Assembly (NCBI RefSeq): GCF_003932495.1
Contig: NZ_QZMT01000001.1
Location: 1 to 64,000 of the forward strand
Direction: 5' to 3'
Length of the DNA stretch: 64,000 nucleotides
Origin: Guyparkeria sp. SCN-R1
GTDB taxonomy: Bacteria > Pseudomonadota > Gammaproteobacteria > Halothiobacillales > Halothiobacillaceae
A program made the position numbers and the translations under genes. The notes under the pieces were generated by a model. It was given only the letters and a program-made list of their open reading frames with translations, was not told the DNA's origin and made no database searches. Positions 42,057 to 50,641 of the stretch are shown here, piece by piece (position 1 is the first letter of the stretch; each line of letters begins with the position of its first letter).

Positions 42057-42710
42057 GTGATCCGAAGGAACTACCAATGGGCGCTCCAGACCATGCTCGA
42101 GCGGTTGGTGTCGCAGGGGATTCGTGCGCAGCCGGTACTCGATGCGATGGCTGCCGTCCCGCGCGAGGCCTTTGTCGACGAGGTGCAGAGCGTACGCTCC
42201 TACGAGGACTGTTCGCTGCCAATCGGGCAGGGTCAGACGCTGTCGCAGCCCTACATCGTCGCGCGCATGACCGAGCTGGTCATGGCCGGCGAGTCCCGGC
42301 TGACGCGCGTGCTCGAGGTCGGCACCGGTTCGGGTTACCAGGCGGCGGTGCTGGGCCAGTTGTGCCAGTCGGTGTTTACCGTCGAGCGCATCGGCGCGTT
42401 CCTCGACCAGGCCAAGGCCCGACATCGTGCGCTGGGGTTGCTCAATATCCGCTACATGCATCGCGATGGTTTCAAGGGGTGGCCGTCGCAGGCGCCGTTC
42501 GAGGCCATCGTGGTGACGGCGGCCCCGGATGCCGTGCCTCCGGAGCTCAAGGAGCAGCTCGCCGTCGGCGGGCGTCTGGTGATCCCGGTCGGGGCCCAGG
42601 GTGGCGGACAGAAGCTGACGGTGATTACGCGATTGGCCGATAACGAGTACCAGACGCGCTGGTACGATCTGGTCTCGTTCGTTCCACTTTTGCCGGGGTC
42701 CCTTGCGTGA
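42057..42710 (+). CDS. pcm: Protein-L-isoaspartate O-methyltransferase
   Basis: A 217-residue enzyme repairing isoaspartyl residues in aged proteins. The SAM-binding motif VLEVGTGSGYQAAVLGQL and the PCMT N-terminal region (PREAFVDE, SLPIGQGQTLSQPYIVARM) are typical. GTG at 42057 is 10 nt after the surE stop; an ATG at 42093 would remove the first 12 residues. Confidence 0.94.
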   Translation: MIRRNYQWALQTMLERLVSQGIRAQPVLDAMAAVPREAFVDEVQSVRSYEDCSLPIGQGQTLSQPYIVARMTELVMAGESRLTRVLEVGTGSGYQAAVLGQLCQSVFTVERIGAFLDQAKARHRALGLLNIRYMHRDGFKGWPSQAPFEAIVVTAAPDAVPPELKEQLAVGGRLVIPVGAQGGGQKLTVITRLADNEYQTRWYDLVSFVPLLPGSLA

Positions 42711-42746
42711 CGACCCCCGGCGTGAACCTGTCGGCATGAGGTGCCC

Positions 42747-43328
42747 ATGAGGCTGTTCGGCCCGCTGTATGACCGTGTCCTGGCTTGGTCGGCCCATCGC
42801 CGGGGGCCAGCCTTGCTCGGGGCACTGAGCTTCGCCGAGTCCTCATTTTTCCCGATTCCTCCTGACGTCATGCTCATGCCCATGGCGCTTGCTCGGCCGC
42901 GCTGCTGGTGGGGCTTTGCGTTGATCGCGACATTGGGGAGCGTGCTTGGTGGTGTGCTGGGCTACCTGATCGGGTTCTGGGCGATCGAGGCGATCGAGCC
43001 GTGGCTGACTGAGTCGCATTACGCCGAGGGGTTCGATCGGGCGCGCGACTGGTTCGCCGACTGGGGTTTCTGGGCGGTGCTGGTCGCCGGCTTTTCGCCG
43101 ATTCCTTACAAGGTGTTCACCATTGCCGCCGGAGCGTTGACGATGAATCCGCTCGGTTTCGTGGTCGCCTCGTTCGTTGGACGCGGTGCGCGCTTCTTTC
43201 TCGTGTCGGGTCTGGTGGCCTGGGCGGGGCCTCGCATTGCCCCGACGTTGCGCCGTTATATCGAATGGCTGGGGTGGCTGTTCGTCGCGCTGCTGCTGAT
43301 TGCCATCGGTGTCTGGCAGCTGATGTAG
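42747..43328 (+). CDS. yqaA: YqaA/DedA-type (SNARE-associated, VTT-domain) inner-membrane protein
   Basis: A 193-residue membrane protein with 4-5 hydrophobic segments. GALSFAESSFFPIPPDVMLMPMAL and VAGFSPIPYKVFTIAAGAL are the two VTT half-motifs, with the conserved prolines and arginine (GRGARFF). Such proteins are linked to lipid flipping or membrane homeostasis. The gene fits the surE-pcm-yqaA-nlpD-rpoS order. ATG 42747 was chosen; GTG 42741 gives only two more residues. Confidence 0.85.
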   Translation: MRLFGPLYDRVLAWSAHRRGPALLGALSFAESSFFPIPPDVMLMPMALARPRCWWGFALIATLGSVLGGVLGYLIGFWAIEAIEPWLTESHYAEGFDRARDWFADWGFWAVLVAGFSPIPYKVFTIAAGALTMNPLGFVVASFVGRGARFFLVSGLVAWAGPRIAPTLRRYIEWLGWLFVALLLIAIGVWQLM

Positions 43329-43331
43329 CCC

Positions 43332-44093
43332 ATGCGTACCCCGCTGCCCCTTCTCCTCTCGTCTCGCGCGCGCCGGCTGCTGGTGGTCTGCTTGCTGTCC
43401 GGGCTGTTTGGGTTGAGTGGCTGCGCCACCCCCACCGATTACCGCAGCTGGGAGGGTGGCCAGCCCGTGTATTACGTCAAGGGCGGAGACACCCTCTATT
43501 CGATCGCCGTGGCCAACGACGTGGACTGGCAGCGGCTGGCTCGCTGGAACGGTATTTCCAACCCGCGTCACCTGAAGATTGGTCAGCGTCTGCGGCTCAA
43601 CCCGCCGGGCGGTGGGGCGAGCGCTGGGCGGGCAAGCAAGGCCCCAACCACCAGTGCGCCGGTGAAAACCGCTTCCACCGACTCCCGGTCGCGTCGCGCT
43701 ACTCCGGCTGCCTCGCCAGTGGAATGGAAGTGGCCATTGGAGGGGCGAGTGCTGCACCGTTTCCCCGAGGGCTCGGCCTCCCAGAAAGGCGTGATCCTCG
43801 CTGCTTCCATCGACACCCCGGTGCGGGCGGCCGCTGGCGGCAAGGTGGTCTATTCCGGCGATGGTCTGCCGGGCTACGGCAACCTCGTCATCGTCAAGCA
43901 CAACGCCGAATGGCTTTCGGCCTATGCCTACAACAAGAGCCTCGCCGTCTCGGAAGGGCAGCAGGTTCGCCGTGGGCAGACCATCGCCCGCGTCGGGCCC
44001 CGCGATCACCGCAAGCCGGACCAGGGCGGTCATCTCTTGTTCCAGATTCGGCGCCAGGGCAAGCCGGTCGATCCCGAGCGCTACCTGCCATAA
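43332..44093 (+). CDS. nlpD: NlpD-like LysM and degenerate M23 lipoprotein
   Basis: A 253-residue outer-membrane lipoprotein. The lipobox LSGC ends the signal peptide near residue 32. A LysM domain (YYVKGGDTLYSIAVANDVDW) binds peptidoglycan; a Ser/Thr/Ala linker leads to the C-terminal LytM/M23 domain (VRAAAGGKVVYSGDGLPGYG). The zinc ligands are lost: GVILAAS replaces HxG(x)D and HLLFQIR replaces HxH, so it is probably an activator of septal amidases rather than an enzyme, as NlpD and EnvC are. Position before rpoS is classic. Confidence 0.9.
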   Translation: MRTPLPLLLSSRARRLLVVCLLSGLFGLSGCATPTDYRSWEGGQPVYYVKGGDTLYSIAVANDVDWQRLARWNGISNPRHLKIGQRLRLNPPGGGASAGRASKAPTTSAPVKTASTDSRSRRATPAASPVEWKWPLEGRVLHRFPEGSASQKGVILAASIDTPVRAAAGGKVVYSGDGLPGYGNLVIVKHNAEWLSAYAYNKSLAVSEGQQVRRGQTIARVGPRDHRKPDQGGHLLFQIRRQGKPVDPERYLP

Positions 44094-44543
44094 CGGCTCG
44101 TTCAGGAGCCGTACTGCGCTCGACGTGCTCGCGCGATCGGCGCTTCAAGCCCGGAGCACACGATACGAGGCGGTCATCCCTCGTTCGCCTTCCCCGCTCG
44201 TTTTTGTCTTTTTGTCTTTCCGCTCGTCGATTTTATGGATTCGCGGTGGGTAAGGCCCATGCGCTTGAAAACTTCCTGTCGATTCCCATGTCGCAATCAT
44301 CAGGGACGGCGATTGATCATCGAGGGAGGGGTGTACACGTCTTGTACACATATGCGCTGATTCGTCAGTGCAAAGCGCGCTTGCGCACGACCGGGCAAGG
44401 TGCTTCCTCGGTTTAAGTTTCAATATATCGAAACTGAAATGTTGTTTTATTCGATTCCTTAGGGATTGATCGCTCCAATTGATTGTGCAAAGGTTGTACA
44501 CAGATTGACTCAACGACAATCGCAATCAAGCGAGGGATACGAC
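44094..44543 (+). promoter_or_regulatory. rpoS upstream region with operator-like repeats
   Basis: 450 bp without a gene and clearly richer in A/T than its surroundings. It contains three TGTACA-centred boxes: GTGTACAC at 44332, TTGTACACA at 44342-44350 and TTGTACACA at 44490-44498. There is an imperfect palindrome GTTTCAATATATCGAAAC near 44417-44434 and a T-rich direct repeat (TTTTTGTC twice) near 44200-44218. This is where rpoS promoters and transcription-factor sites are expected. Confidence 0.55.
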
Positions 44544-45545
44544 ATGGCACAGGCAATCGTTCACGACAGCATTACCCAGGTCGAACCCGCCAAGGTGGAC
44601 GAGCTGGCCGCCAATCCGGCCGAAACCGAGGTCGCGCCTGGTGTGGCCCGCAAAGCCGGTGCCGCTGGGTCGTCGGAGTTCGCACGCAATTTCAACGTGG
44701 CCGACTCCGAGGCCCCGGATCCGGTTCGCCTGTACCTCAAGGATGTCGAAACCGAGCGCCTGCTGACCCCCGCCGAGGAAATCGACTTTTCCCGCCGAGC
44801 CCAGGCCGGCGAGGAATGGGCCCGTCAGAAGATGATCGTCTGCAACCTGCGGCTGGTGATCAAACTGGCTCGCCGCTATATCAATCGGGGCCTCGACCTG
44901 CTCGACCTGATCGAAGAAGGCAATCTCGGTTTGATGCGAGCCGTGGAGAAGTTCGATCCCGAACGTGGTTTCCGCTTTTCGACCTATGCCACCTGGTGGA
45001 TTCGCCAGACGATCGAGCGGGCACTGATGAACCAGGCCCGCACCGTTCGTCTGCCGGTGCACGTGGTCAAGGAAGTGCATTCCTATAACCGGGCCGCACG
45101 CAAGATTTCACAGAGCCAGAACGGCGATGTTCGTCCCGAACAGATCGCCGAACATCTGGACAAGCCGGTCAAGGACGTCCTCAAGGTGATGTCCTACAAC
45201 GAGCGGGAATCCTCGTTCGACAGTCCCCTCAAGGGTGATGGCGAGTTTTCCCTGCTCGACATGGTGCCCGACGAGAATAGCCAACTGCCCGAAGACGAGC
45301 TGCAGGACGACGGCGTCATGCAACTGCTCGATCGCTTGATCGACAAGCTTGAGGGCAAGCAGCGCGAGGTGCTGATGCGCCGCTACGGCCTGCGCGGCCA
45401 CGAGCCGGCGACCCTCGAGCAGGTGGGTAGCCTGCTGGGTTGCACCCGTGAGCGCGTGCGCCAGATTCAGCTCGAGGCAGTGCGCCGGCTCAAGCAGTTT
45501 GCCGCCAACGAAGGGGTGACGTCGGACGTGATTTTCGGCGAGTGA
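44544..45545 (+). CDS. rpoS: RNA polymerase sigma factor RpoS
   Basis: A 333-residue stationary-phase/general stress sigma factor. Region 1.2 (DPVRLYLKDVETERLLTPAEEIDFSRRAQ), region 2 (NLRLVIKLARRYINRGLDLLDLIEEGNLGLMRAVEKFDPERGF in pieces) and region 4 (EQVGSLLGCTRERVRQIQ) are complete. Length and the surE-pcm-nlpD-rpoS context distinguish it from RpoD and RpoH. Start ATG 44544 has CGAGGGA upstream. Confidence 0.96.
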   Translation: MAQAIVHDSITQVEPAKVDELAANPAETEVAPGVARKAGAAGSSEFARNFNVADSEAPDPVRLYLKDVETERLLTPAEEIDFSRRAQAGEEWARQKMIVCNLRLVIKLARRYINRGLDLLDLIEEGNLGLMRAVEKFDPERGFRFSTYATWWIRQTIERALMNQARTVRLPVHVVKEVHSYNRAARKISQSQNGDVRPEQIAEHLDKPVKDVLKVMSYNERESSFDSPLKGDGEFSLLDMVPDENSQLPEDELQDDGVMQLLDRLIDKLEGKQREVLMRRYGLRGHEPATLEQVGSLLGCTRERVRQIQLEAVRRLKQFAANEGVTSDVIFGE

Positions 45546-45587
45546 CAACGCCTCGCGCCTGATCCAGTGAAATTCTGATCATTCTGG

Positions 45588-45620
45588 CCGCCCCTGCCAT
45601 CTGGCAGCGGGTGGTCTTTT
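45588..45620 (+). terminator. Likely terminator after rpoS
   Basis: CCGCCCCTGCCA pairs with TGGCAGCGGGTGG (imperfect, compact loop) and is followed by TCTTTTTG. Confidence 0.6.
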
Positions 45621-45642
45621 TGTATCTGTATGGGGCAATGTG

Positions 45643-45654
45643 TTAACTGGCTAA
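45643..45654. promoter_or_regulatory. Possible MarR/SlyA-type operator
   Basis: TTAACTGGCTAA matches the SlyA-like pattern TTAGCNNGCTAA with half-sites TTA and TAA, set 84 bp before the MarR-family gene, within an A/T-rich patch. Autoregulation through such sites is common in the family. Confidence 0.35.
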
Positions 45655-45737
45655 TAGTTGGAGGTAGTCGGCGGGGCTGGCAAGATATGGGGTGCTGCCG
45701 GTTGAACGAGATCGGCGAGGTAACCAAGGGGCTTCGC

Positions 45738-46259
45738 ATGACCGATACGAAAACGGAATTCGACATCTGTGCCGAGGATCGCGTGCCGGTGCTGTTGCAC
45801 CGTGTCGATCAGCTCTGGCGCCAGTTGCTTGATCACGAGCTTGCCCATCACGGTCTGAGCCAGGCCAAGTGGCGCACCATGGCCATCCTCTCGCTGTACC
45901 CGGAGGGGTTGATCCAGTCGGAGCTGGCGGAAGAACTGGGTATCGAGGGGCCGTCGTTGGTCGCGATGATCGACCGGTTGTCACGTGACGAGTGGGTCGA
46001 GCGTGTCCAGTGCGGCACGGACCGTCGCTGCAAGATTATCCGCCTGACCGAGCGTGCGTTGCCGTTGATCGACGAGATTCGCACCAGCGCCGAGAAGCTC
46101 TATGCGCGCACCTTTGCCGAGATCGATGTGCCGGGCGTGAGCATCCCGGACGTGGAGCGATTCTTTATCGCCCTGCGTGATCGCCTGTTCGACAACCTGC
46201 CGGAAAAGAAGCGCCAGCAGCGCCGACGCAATCTCGCCCGGGCCGCGGCCGAGGGCTGA
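45738..46259 (+). CDS. MarR-family transcriptional regulator
   Basis: A 173-residue winged-helix repressor. The DNA-binding region reads GLSQAKWRTMAILSLYPEGLIQSELAEEL and VAMIDRLSRDEWVER, close to SlyA/MarR; the C-terminal helices include a basic tail (PEKKRQQRRRNLAR). ATG 45738 is chosen for AAGGGG upstream; the frame continues further upstream but through the terminator region. Ligand and targets are unknown; the next gene is convergent. Confidence 0.88.
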   Translation: MTDTKTEFDICAEDRVPVLLHRVDQLWRQLLDHELAHHGLSQAKWRTMAILSLYPEGLIQSELAEELGIEGPSLVAMIDRLSRDEWVERVQCGTDRRCKIIRLTERALPLIDEIRTSAEKLYARTFAEIDVPGVSIPDVERFFIALRDRLFDNLPEKKRQQRRRNLARAAAEG

Positions 46260-46296
46260 GTCGACTCGGAAGCAGGGATTTGTCGGGCGGAAACGA

Positions 46297-46335
46297 AACG
46301 CCCCCGGTCATGGGTTGGTCCATGCCGGGGGCGTT
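46297..46335. terminator. Bidirectional terminator between marR-like gene and pepA
   Basis: AACGCCCCCGG pairs perfectly with CCGGGGGCGTT over a 17-nt loop, between two convergent genes. Confidence 0.75.
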
Positions 46336-46360
46336 CTGCGTCTGGTGGGCGGTCCCGGGG

Positions 46361-47890
46361 TTAGGCGGCCCCGCCGCCGTTTCCTTCCTGCTGCTGGCTG
46401 GCCCGCTGCATCAGGAATTCCGCCAACAGTGGGACCGGTCGACCCGTCGCACCCTTGGCATCGCCGACCTTCCACGCCGTGCCCGCGATGTCGAGGTGGG
46501 CCCAGTGATGTTCCTTGACGAAGCGTGAGAGGAAGGCTGCGGCCGTGATGCTGCCGCCTTCGCGCCCGCCGATGTTGGCCATGTCGGCGAAATTGCTCTT
46601 GAGTTGGTCCTGGTACTCGTCCCACAGCGGCAATTGCCAGGCGCGGTCGTTGGCCGCCTCACCGGCCCGGAGCAGTTCCTTGGCCAAGGGGTCGTGGTTG
46701 GACAACAGCCCGCTCGGATGGCGGCCGAGGGCGATGATGCACGCCCCGGTCAGGGTGGCGATATCGACGATGGCCGCCGGTTTGTAGCGTGAGGCATAGG
46801 TCAGGGCATCACAGAGGATCAGCCGGCCCTCGGCGTCGGTGTTGAGTACCTCGATGGTCTGGCCGGACATGCTGCGGATCACATCACCGGGCTTGAGGGC
46901 CGCGCTGCCGGGCATGTTCTCCACCGTGGGAACCAGGCCGACCACGTTGATCGGCAGCTGCATCTCGGCCACGGCGGACATCACGCCAATGGTGGCCGCC
47001 GCACCGCCCATGTCGAACTTCATCTGGTCCATATCCGGGCCGGGCTTGAGCGAAATGCCGCCGGTGTCGAAGGTGACGCCCTTGCCGACCAGCACGATCG
47101 GTGGGGTGTCGGCATCCGCCCCCATGTGTTCCATGACGATCATCTTGGGCGGCTCGCTGCTCCCCTTGGCTACCGCCAGCAGCGCGTTCATCCCCAGGGA
47201 CTCCATGCGCGAGGCGTCGAGCACCTCGACCGACAGGTGCAGATGAGTCTCCGTCATCTTGCGCGCGTGCTCGGCCATCGTAGTGGGGGTGAGCAGGTTG
47301 CCCGGCATGTTCGCGAGGTTCTTGGCCATGCGCATGCCGTTGCTGATGGCGGTGGCTTCGCGCACGTAGCGCTCGGCCTCCATCAGCTCCCGGCGGGTCG
47401 GCAGGATGAAGGTCACCTTGCGCAGCGGGCGGCGAGGGCCCAGATCCCGGTCGGTCTTGAGATCGTCGAAGCGATACAGGACATCGTCGATGGCAACGAT
47501 GCTCTGGCGCAGTACCTGGTCCATGCTGCTGCCACGCACGTCGATCTCGGAGAGGTGGCTGACGCATTCGGCCGTGCCACGGTGATGCAATGCCTCGACA
47601 GCGGCGCGGGTCGCCTTGACCAGCCCGCGGGTGTCTAGCTCGCGCTCCTTGCCCAGACCGACCAGCATGACGCGGTCGGCCTGTACATTGGGCACGCCGT
47701 GGAGCAGCAAGGTGTCACCCAGTTCCCCGTCCATGTCACCACGTCGGGTGATCGCGGTGATAAAGCCGTCACTGACCTGATCGATGGTCTCCGCCGCTGC
47801 CGTCAGCCGACGGGATTCGAAGACACCGACAATCAGGCAGGCGGTACGTTGCTTTTCCGGGGCGCCACTCTTTACGGAGAATTCGAGCAC
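46361..47890 (-). CDS. pepA: Leucyl aminopeptidase
   Basis: A 509-residue hexameric M17 metallo-aminopeptidase (in E. coli also a DNA-binding accessory factor). The zinc-binding and catalytic motifs VGKGVTFDTGGISLKPG, MKFDMGGAAA and NTDAEGRLILCDAL are intact. It starts with GTG at 47890, preceded by GAGGAAG; this gives the E. coli-like N-terminus LEFSVKSG and length (E. coli 503). The frame is open 91 codons further upstream without support. Confidence 0.94.
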   Translation of the reverse strand: MLEFSVKSGAPEKQRTACLIVGVFESRRLTAAAETIDQVSDGFITAITRRGDMDGELGDTLLLHGVPNVQADRVMLVGLGKERELDTRGLVKATRAAVEALHHRGTAECVSHLSEIDVRGSSMDQVLRQSIVAIDDVLYRFDDLKTDRDLGPRRPLRKVTFILPTRRELMEAERYVREATAISNGMRMAKNLANMPGNLLTPTTMAEHARKMTETHLHLSVEVLDASRMESLGMNALLAVAKGSSEPPKMIVMEHMGADADTPPIVLVGKGVTFDTGGISLKPGPDMDQMKFDMGGAAATIGVMSAVAEMQLPINVVGLVPTVENMPGSAALKPGDVIRSMSGQTIEVLNTDAEGRLILCDALTYASRYKPAAIVDIATLTGACIIALGRHPSGLLSNHDPLAKELLRAGEAANDRAWQLPLWDEYQDQLKSNFADMANIGGREGGSITAAAFLSRFVKEHHWAHLDIAGTAWKVGDAKGATGRPVPLLAEFLMQRASQQQEGNGGGAA

Positions 47891-48135
47891 GGTGTTCTTC
47901 CTCGTGTCTGATGGGCGGTTAACGAGAGATTCGCGTCCACGACCGGGTCGATATTCTTTCCGTCGGTCCGGCCGGGGCAATATGATGGGTGAGTCTAGCA
48001 AAAAGGCCGTGGTGGCCCGCCGGGGTTCGGTGCATTGGTCCGCCCCTGCTAGGATTTCCCTCTCCAGATGAGGCTCTGCGCGAATCGCCAATGTCTCAGC
48101 GTGGAAATTCCATAACGCTGCACCAGGGTGCCACG

Positions 48136-48438
48136 ATGACCGATCCTTCCGAGAAGAAACCAACCGACCACCCGGACGACGAGTTCGAGCCGGGCATTGG
48201 TGATCCCTACCGTTTCGAGGCGCCCTCGCGTCAGCCCGGCTTCGCCCGGGTGTCTAAGGCCATGTTGGTGATCGGCGCCATCCTCTCGACGGTGGGCGTG
48301 GTCGGCGGGCTCGGGCCGATCGTGTTCACCAGTGAGGAGGACAAGCTTCAGTTCATGAATCTGCTGATGCTCGCCCCGGCAGGCGTGATACTGATGTTCG
48401 CCGGGATTACCGGCTGGGTGATTGCCGGCGGGCGCTGA
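48136..48438 (+). CDS. Small two-helix membrane protein, unknown
   Basis: A 100-residue protein: a polar, acidic N-terminus (TDPSEKKPTDHPDDEFEPG) followed by two hydrophobic helices (MLVIGAILSTVGVVGGLGPIVF and LLMLAPAGVILMFAGITGWVI). It matches no family I know. The start ATG 48136 has AGGGTG upstream. It is convergent with the symporter gene and lies next to divergent pepA. Confidence 0.6.
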   Translation: MTDPSEKKPTDHPDDEFEPGIGDPYRFEAPSRQPGFARVSKAMLVIGAILSTVGVVGGLGPIVFTSEEDKLQFMNLLMLAPAGVILMFAGITGWVIAGGR

Positions 48439-48472
48439 CCTTCCTCGCTCACTTCACGAAGCGGGCAGACAC

Positions 48473-48505
48473 AAAAAAACCCCGGGCCTCGCCCGGGGTT
48501 TTGTC
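48473..48505. terminator. Bidirectional terminator before the symporter gene end
   Basis: AAAACCCCGGGC pairs with GCCCGGGGTTTT over a CTC loop, with A-tract on one side and T-tract on the other, between convergent genes. Confidence 0.85.
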
Positions 48506-48546
48506 GTTTGGGGCCGACCGGCTGGGCCGGTCGGCAGGCTCTTGGA

Positions 48547-50310
48547 TCAGGAAGCGCGCGGGACGCGAACGTCCTCGACCAGTTCCTGGATCTCATGCGG
48601 CGGCGGGGTCGTCATCTTCGCGACGAGGATCGCCACGATGAAGTTGATCGCCGCGCCGATGGCACCGAACGAGGTCGGGTTGATGCCGAACAGCCAGTTG
48701 TCTGCGTTATCCGGCAGCATGTTGGTGTCCGGGATGAAGAACCAGCCCTTGTACCAGAAGATGTACAGCAGGGTGATGGACAGACCGGCCAGCATGCCCG
48801 CGATCGCGCCCTGCTTGTTCATGCGCTTGGAGAAGATCCCCATCATCAGCGCCGGGAACAGGGAGCTTGCGGCCAGACCGAAGGCCAGTGCCACCACCTG
48901 GGCGGCGAAGCCCGGCGGGTTGAGGCCCAGGTAGCCGGCGATGATGATCGCGACGGTCATCGAGATCCGACCGGCCATCAGCTCGTTCTTCTCGGAGATG
49001 TTCGGCATGAACACGCCCTTGAGAAGATCGTGCGAGATCGCCGAGGAGATTGCCAGCAGCAGGCCCGCGGCGGTCGACAGTGCGGCGGCGATACCACCGG
49101 CGGCGATCAGCGCGATGACCCAGTTGGGCAGATTGGCGATTTCCGGGTTGGCCAGCACCATGATGTCGCGGTCGACGGTCAGCTCGCTGCCTTCCCAGCC
49201 GTACTCTTCCTCGGCCATGGCCGCGAAGTCTTCGTTGTTGTCGTTGTAGTACTGGATGCGGCCATCGCCGTTCTTGTCTTCCCAGGACAGCAGGCCGGTG
49301 GTTTCCCAGCTCTTCATCCACTCCGGACGCTCGGCGTAGAGCAGGTTGCCCTCCGGTGCGCCAATCTGGTCGGTGTCCTGCACGGTCTTGAGGGTGTTCC
49401 ACATCGCCATGGCGCCGACGGCCGGGGCGGTGGTGTACAGGATGGCGATGAACAGCAGGGTCCAGCCAGCCGACTTCCGGGCGTCACGGACACGCGGTAC
49501 GGTGAAGAATCGCACCAGCACGTGCGGCAGACCGGCGGTACCGATCATCAGTGCCAACGTGAGCAGGAAGGTATTCATCAGGTCCGGCGTACCGGTGTAC
49601 TCGGCAAAGCCAAGGTCGACCAGGACCAGGTCCAGCTTCTGCAGCAGGTACTGGTTCGAGCCGTCGGTCAGCATGGCACCAGTGCCGGTCTGCGGCAGGA
49701 AGTGGCCAGTCAGCTGCAGGGAGATGAAGATCGCCGGAACGGTGTAGGCGAAAATCATGATCACGTACTGCGCGATTTGCGTGTAGGTGATCCCCTTCAT
49801 GCCGCCAAGTACCGCGTAGACGAACACGATGCCCATGCCAGCGAACAGGCCGACTTCGACCGACGTCTCGAGAAAGCGCGAGAAGGCCACGCCGACACCC
49901 TTCATCTGGCCGATGACGTAGGTCAGCGAGATGACCAGCAGGGCGATGACGGCGATGACGCGTGCGGTGTTCGAGTAGAAGCGGTCACCGATGAATTCTG
50001 GCACCGTGAACTTGCCGAACTTGCGCAGGTACGGCGCGAGCAGCATCGCCAGCAGCACGTAGCCGCCGGTCCAGCCCATCAGGTAGGCGGAGGCCGAGTA
50101 GCCGTTGAAGGCGATCAGGCCGGCCATCGAGATGAACGAGGCGGCGGACATCCAGTCGGCGGCGGTTGCCATGCCGTTGAGGACGGGGTTGATTCCCTTG
50201 CCTGCTACGTAGAACTCGCTGGTGGTGCCCGCTCGGGCGACGATCGCGAGGACGAAGTAAAGCAAGAAGGTGGCGCCAACCACCAGGTAGATCAGGGTCT
50301 GAAGTTCCAT
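48547..50310 (-). CDS. Sodium/solute symporter, VC_2705 (ActP-like) subfamily
   Basis: A 587-residue SSS-family permease, probably sodium-driven uptake of a short organic acid. The start MELQTLIYLVVGATFLLYF and the core VAGKGINPVLNGMATAADWMSAASFI fit the acetate-type branch; it has about 13 transmembrane segments. An extra soluble loop (about residues 320-385) contains a canonical calcium-type EF-hand loop beginning DKNGDG at residue 345 and ending N356. It follows the DUF4212 subunit by 21 nt, and the upstream gene is the cNMP/CBS/DUF294 protein, a set regularly found together. Substrate is not proven. Confidence 0.87.
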   Translation of the reverse strand: MELQTLIYLVVGATFLLYFVLAIVARAGTTSEFYVAGKGINPVLNGMATAADWMSAASFISMAGLIAFNGYSASAYLMGWTGGYVLLAMLLAPYLRKFGKFTVPEFIGDRFYSNTARVIAVIALLVISLTYVIGQMKGVGVAFSRFLETSVEVGLFAGMGIVFVYAVLGGMKGITYTQIAQYVIMIFAYTVPAIFISLQLTGHFLPQTGTGAMLTDGSNQYLLQKLDLVLVDLGFAEYTGTPDLMNTFLLTLALMIGTAGLPHVLVRFFTVPRVRDARKSAGWTLLFIAILYTTAPAVGAMAMWNTLKTVQDTDQIGAPEGNLLYAERPEWMKSWETTGLLSWEDKNGDGRIQYYNDNNEDFAAMAEEEYGWEGSELTVDRDIMVLANPEIANLPNWVIALIAAGGIAAALSTAAGLLLAISSAISHDLLKGVFMPNISEKNELMAGRISMTVAIIIAGYLGLNPPGFAAQVVALAFGLAASSLFPALMMGIFSKRMNKQGAIAGMLAGLSITLLYIFWYKGWFFIPDTNMLPDNADNWLFGINPTSFGAIGAAINFIVAILVAKMTTPPPHEIQELVEDVRVPRAS

Positions 50311-50331
50311 GTGTCTTGGGCTCCTGCGTTA

Positions 50332-50592
50332 TCAGTCTTCGGCGACGCCGAATTTCTTGTCGATGGCGTTCATGCGCCAGGCGTAGAAGAAGATCAGCAC
50401 CACGAAGGTGAAGATCGAGCCTTGCTGCGCGAACCAGAAGCCCAGCGGGTAGCCGCCCAGCGAGATCTGGTTGAGCGTATCGACCAGCAGAATGCCGAAT
50501 ACGTAGGACACCAGGAACCAGACGACCAGACAGCCGAAAAGTACCTTCAGGTTGGCGCGCCAGTAATCGGCGCGGTTGGAACGTTGCTCCAT
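50332..50592 (-). CDS. DUF4212 small subunit of sodium/solute symporter
   Basis: An 86-residue membrane protein with two hydrophobic segments (VLFGCLVVWFLVSYVFGILL and SIFTFVVLIFFYAWRM). The family is the small partner of VC_2705-type symporters, matching the gene just downstream. A palindromic 267-bp element lies 49 bp before its start codon, so its promoter must lie in the element, in the short gap, or beyond it. Confidence 0.85.
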   Translation of the reverse strand: MEQRSNRADYWRANLKVLFGCLVVWFLVSYVFGILLVDTLNQISLGGYPLGFWFAQQGSIFTFVVLIFFYAWRMNAIDKKFGVAED

Positions 50593-50641
50593 AAGTGGCT
50601 CCTCGAGTTTCGGTTGAGTCCGAACGTTTTATGTCTTCCCT

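Noticed and set aside
43265-44416. 383-codon frame overlapping nlpD and the rpoS leader
   Set aside because: Out of frame with the lipoprotein gene, no motif; a composition artefact.
44342-44498. TTGTACACA boxes as DnaA boxes
   Set aside because: They differ from the TTWTNCACA consensus at the third base, and rpoS upstream regions are not replication origins; dnaA and other origin genes are absent.
48072-48105. CTCTGCGCGAATCGCCAATGT, like the tip of the palindromic element
   Set aside because: Similarity ends after about 11 bases and no pairing partner is present.
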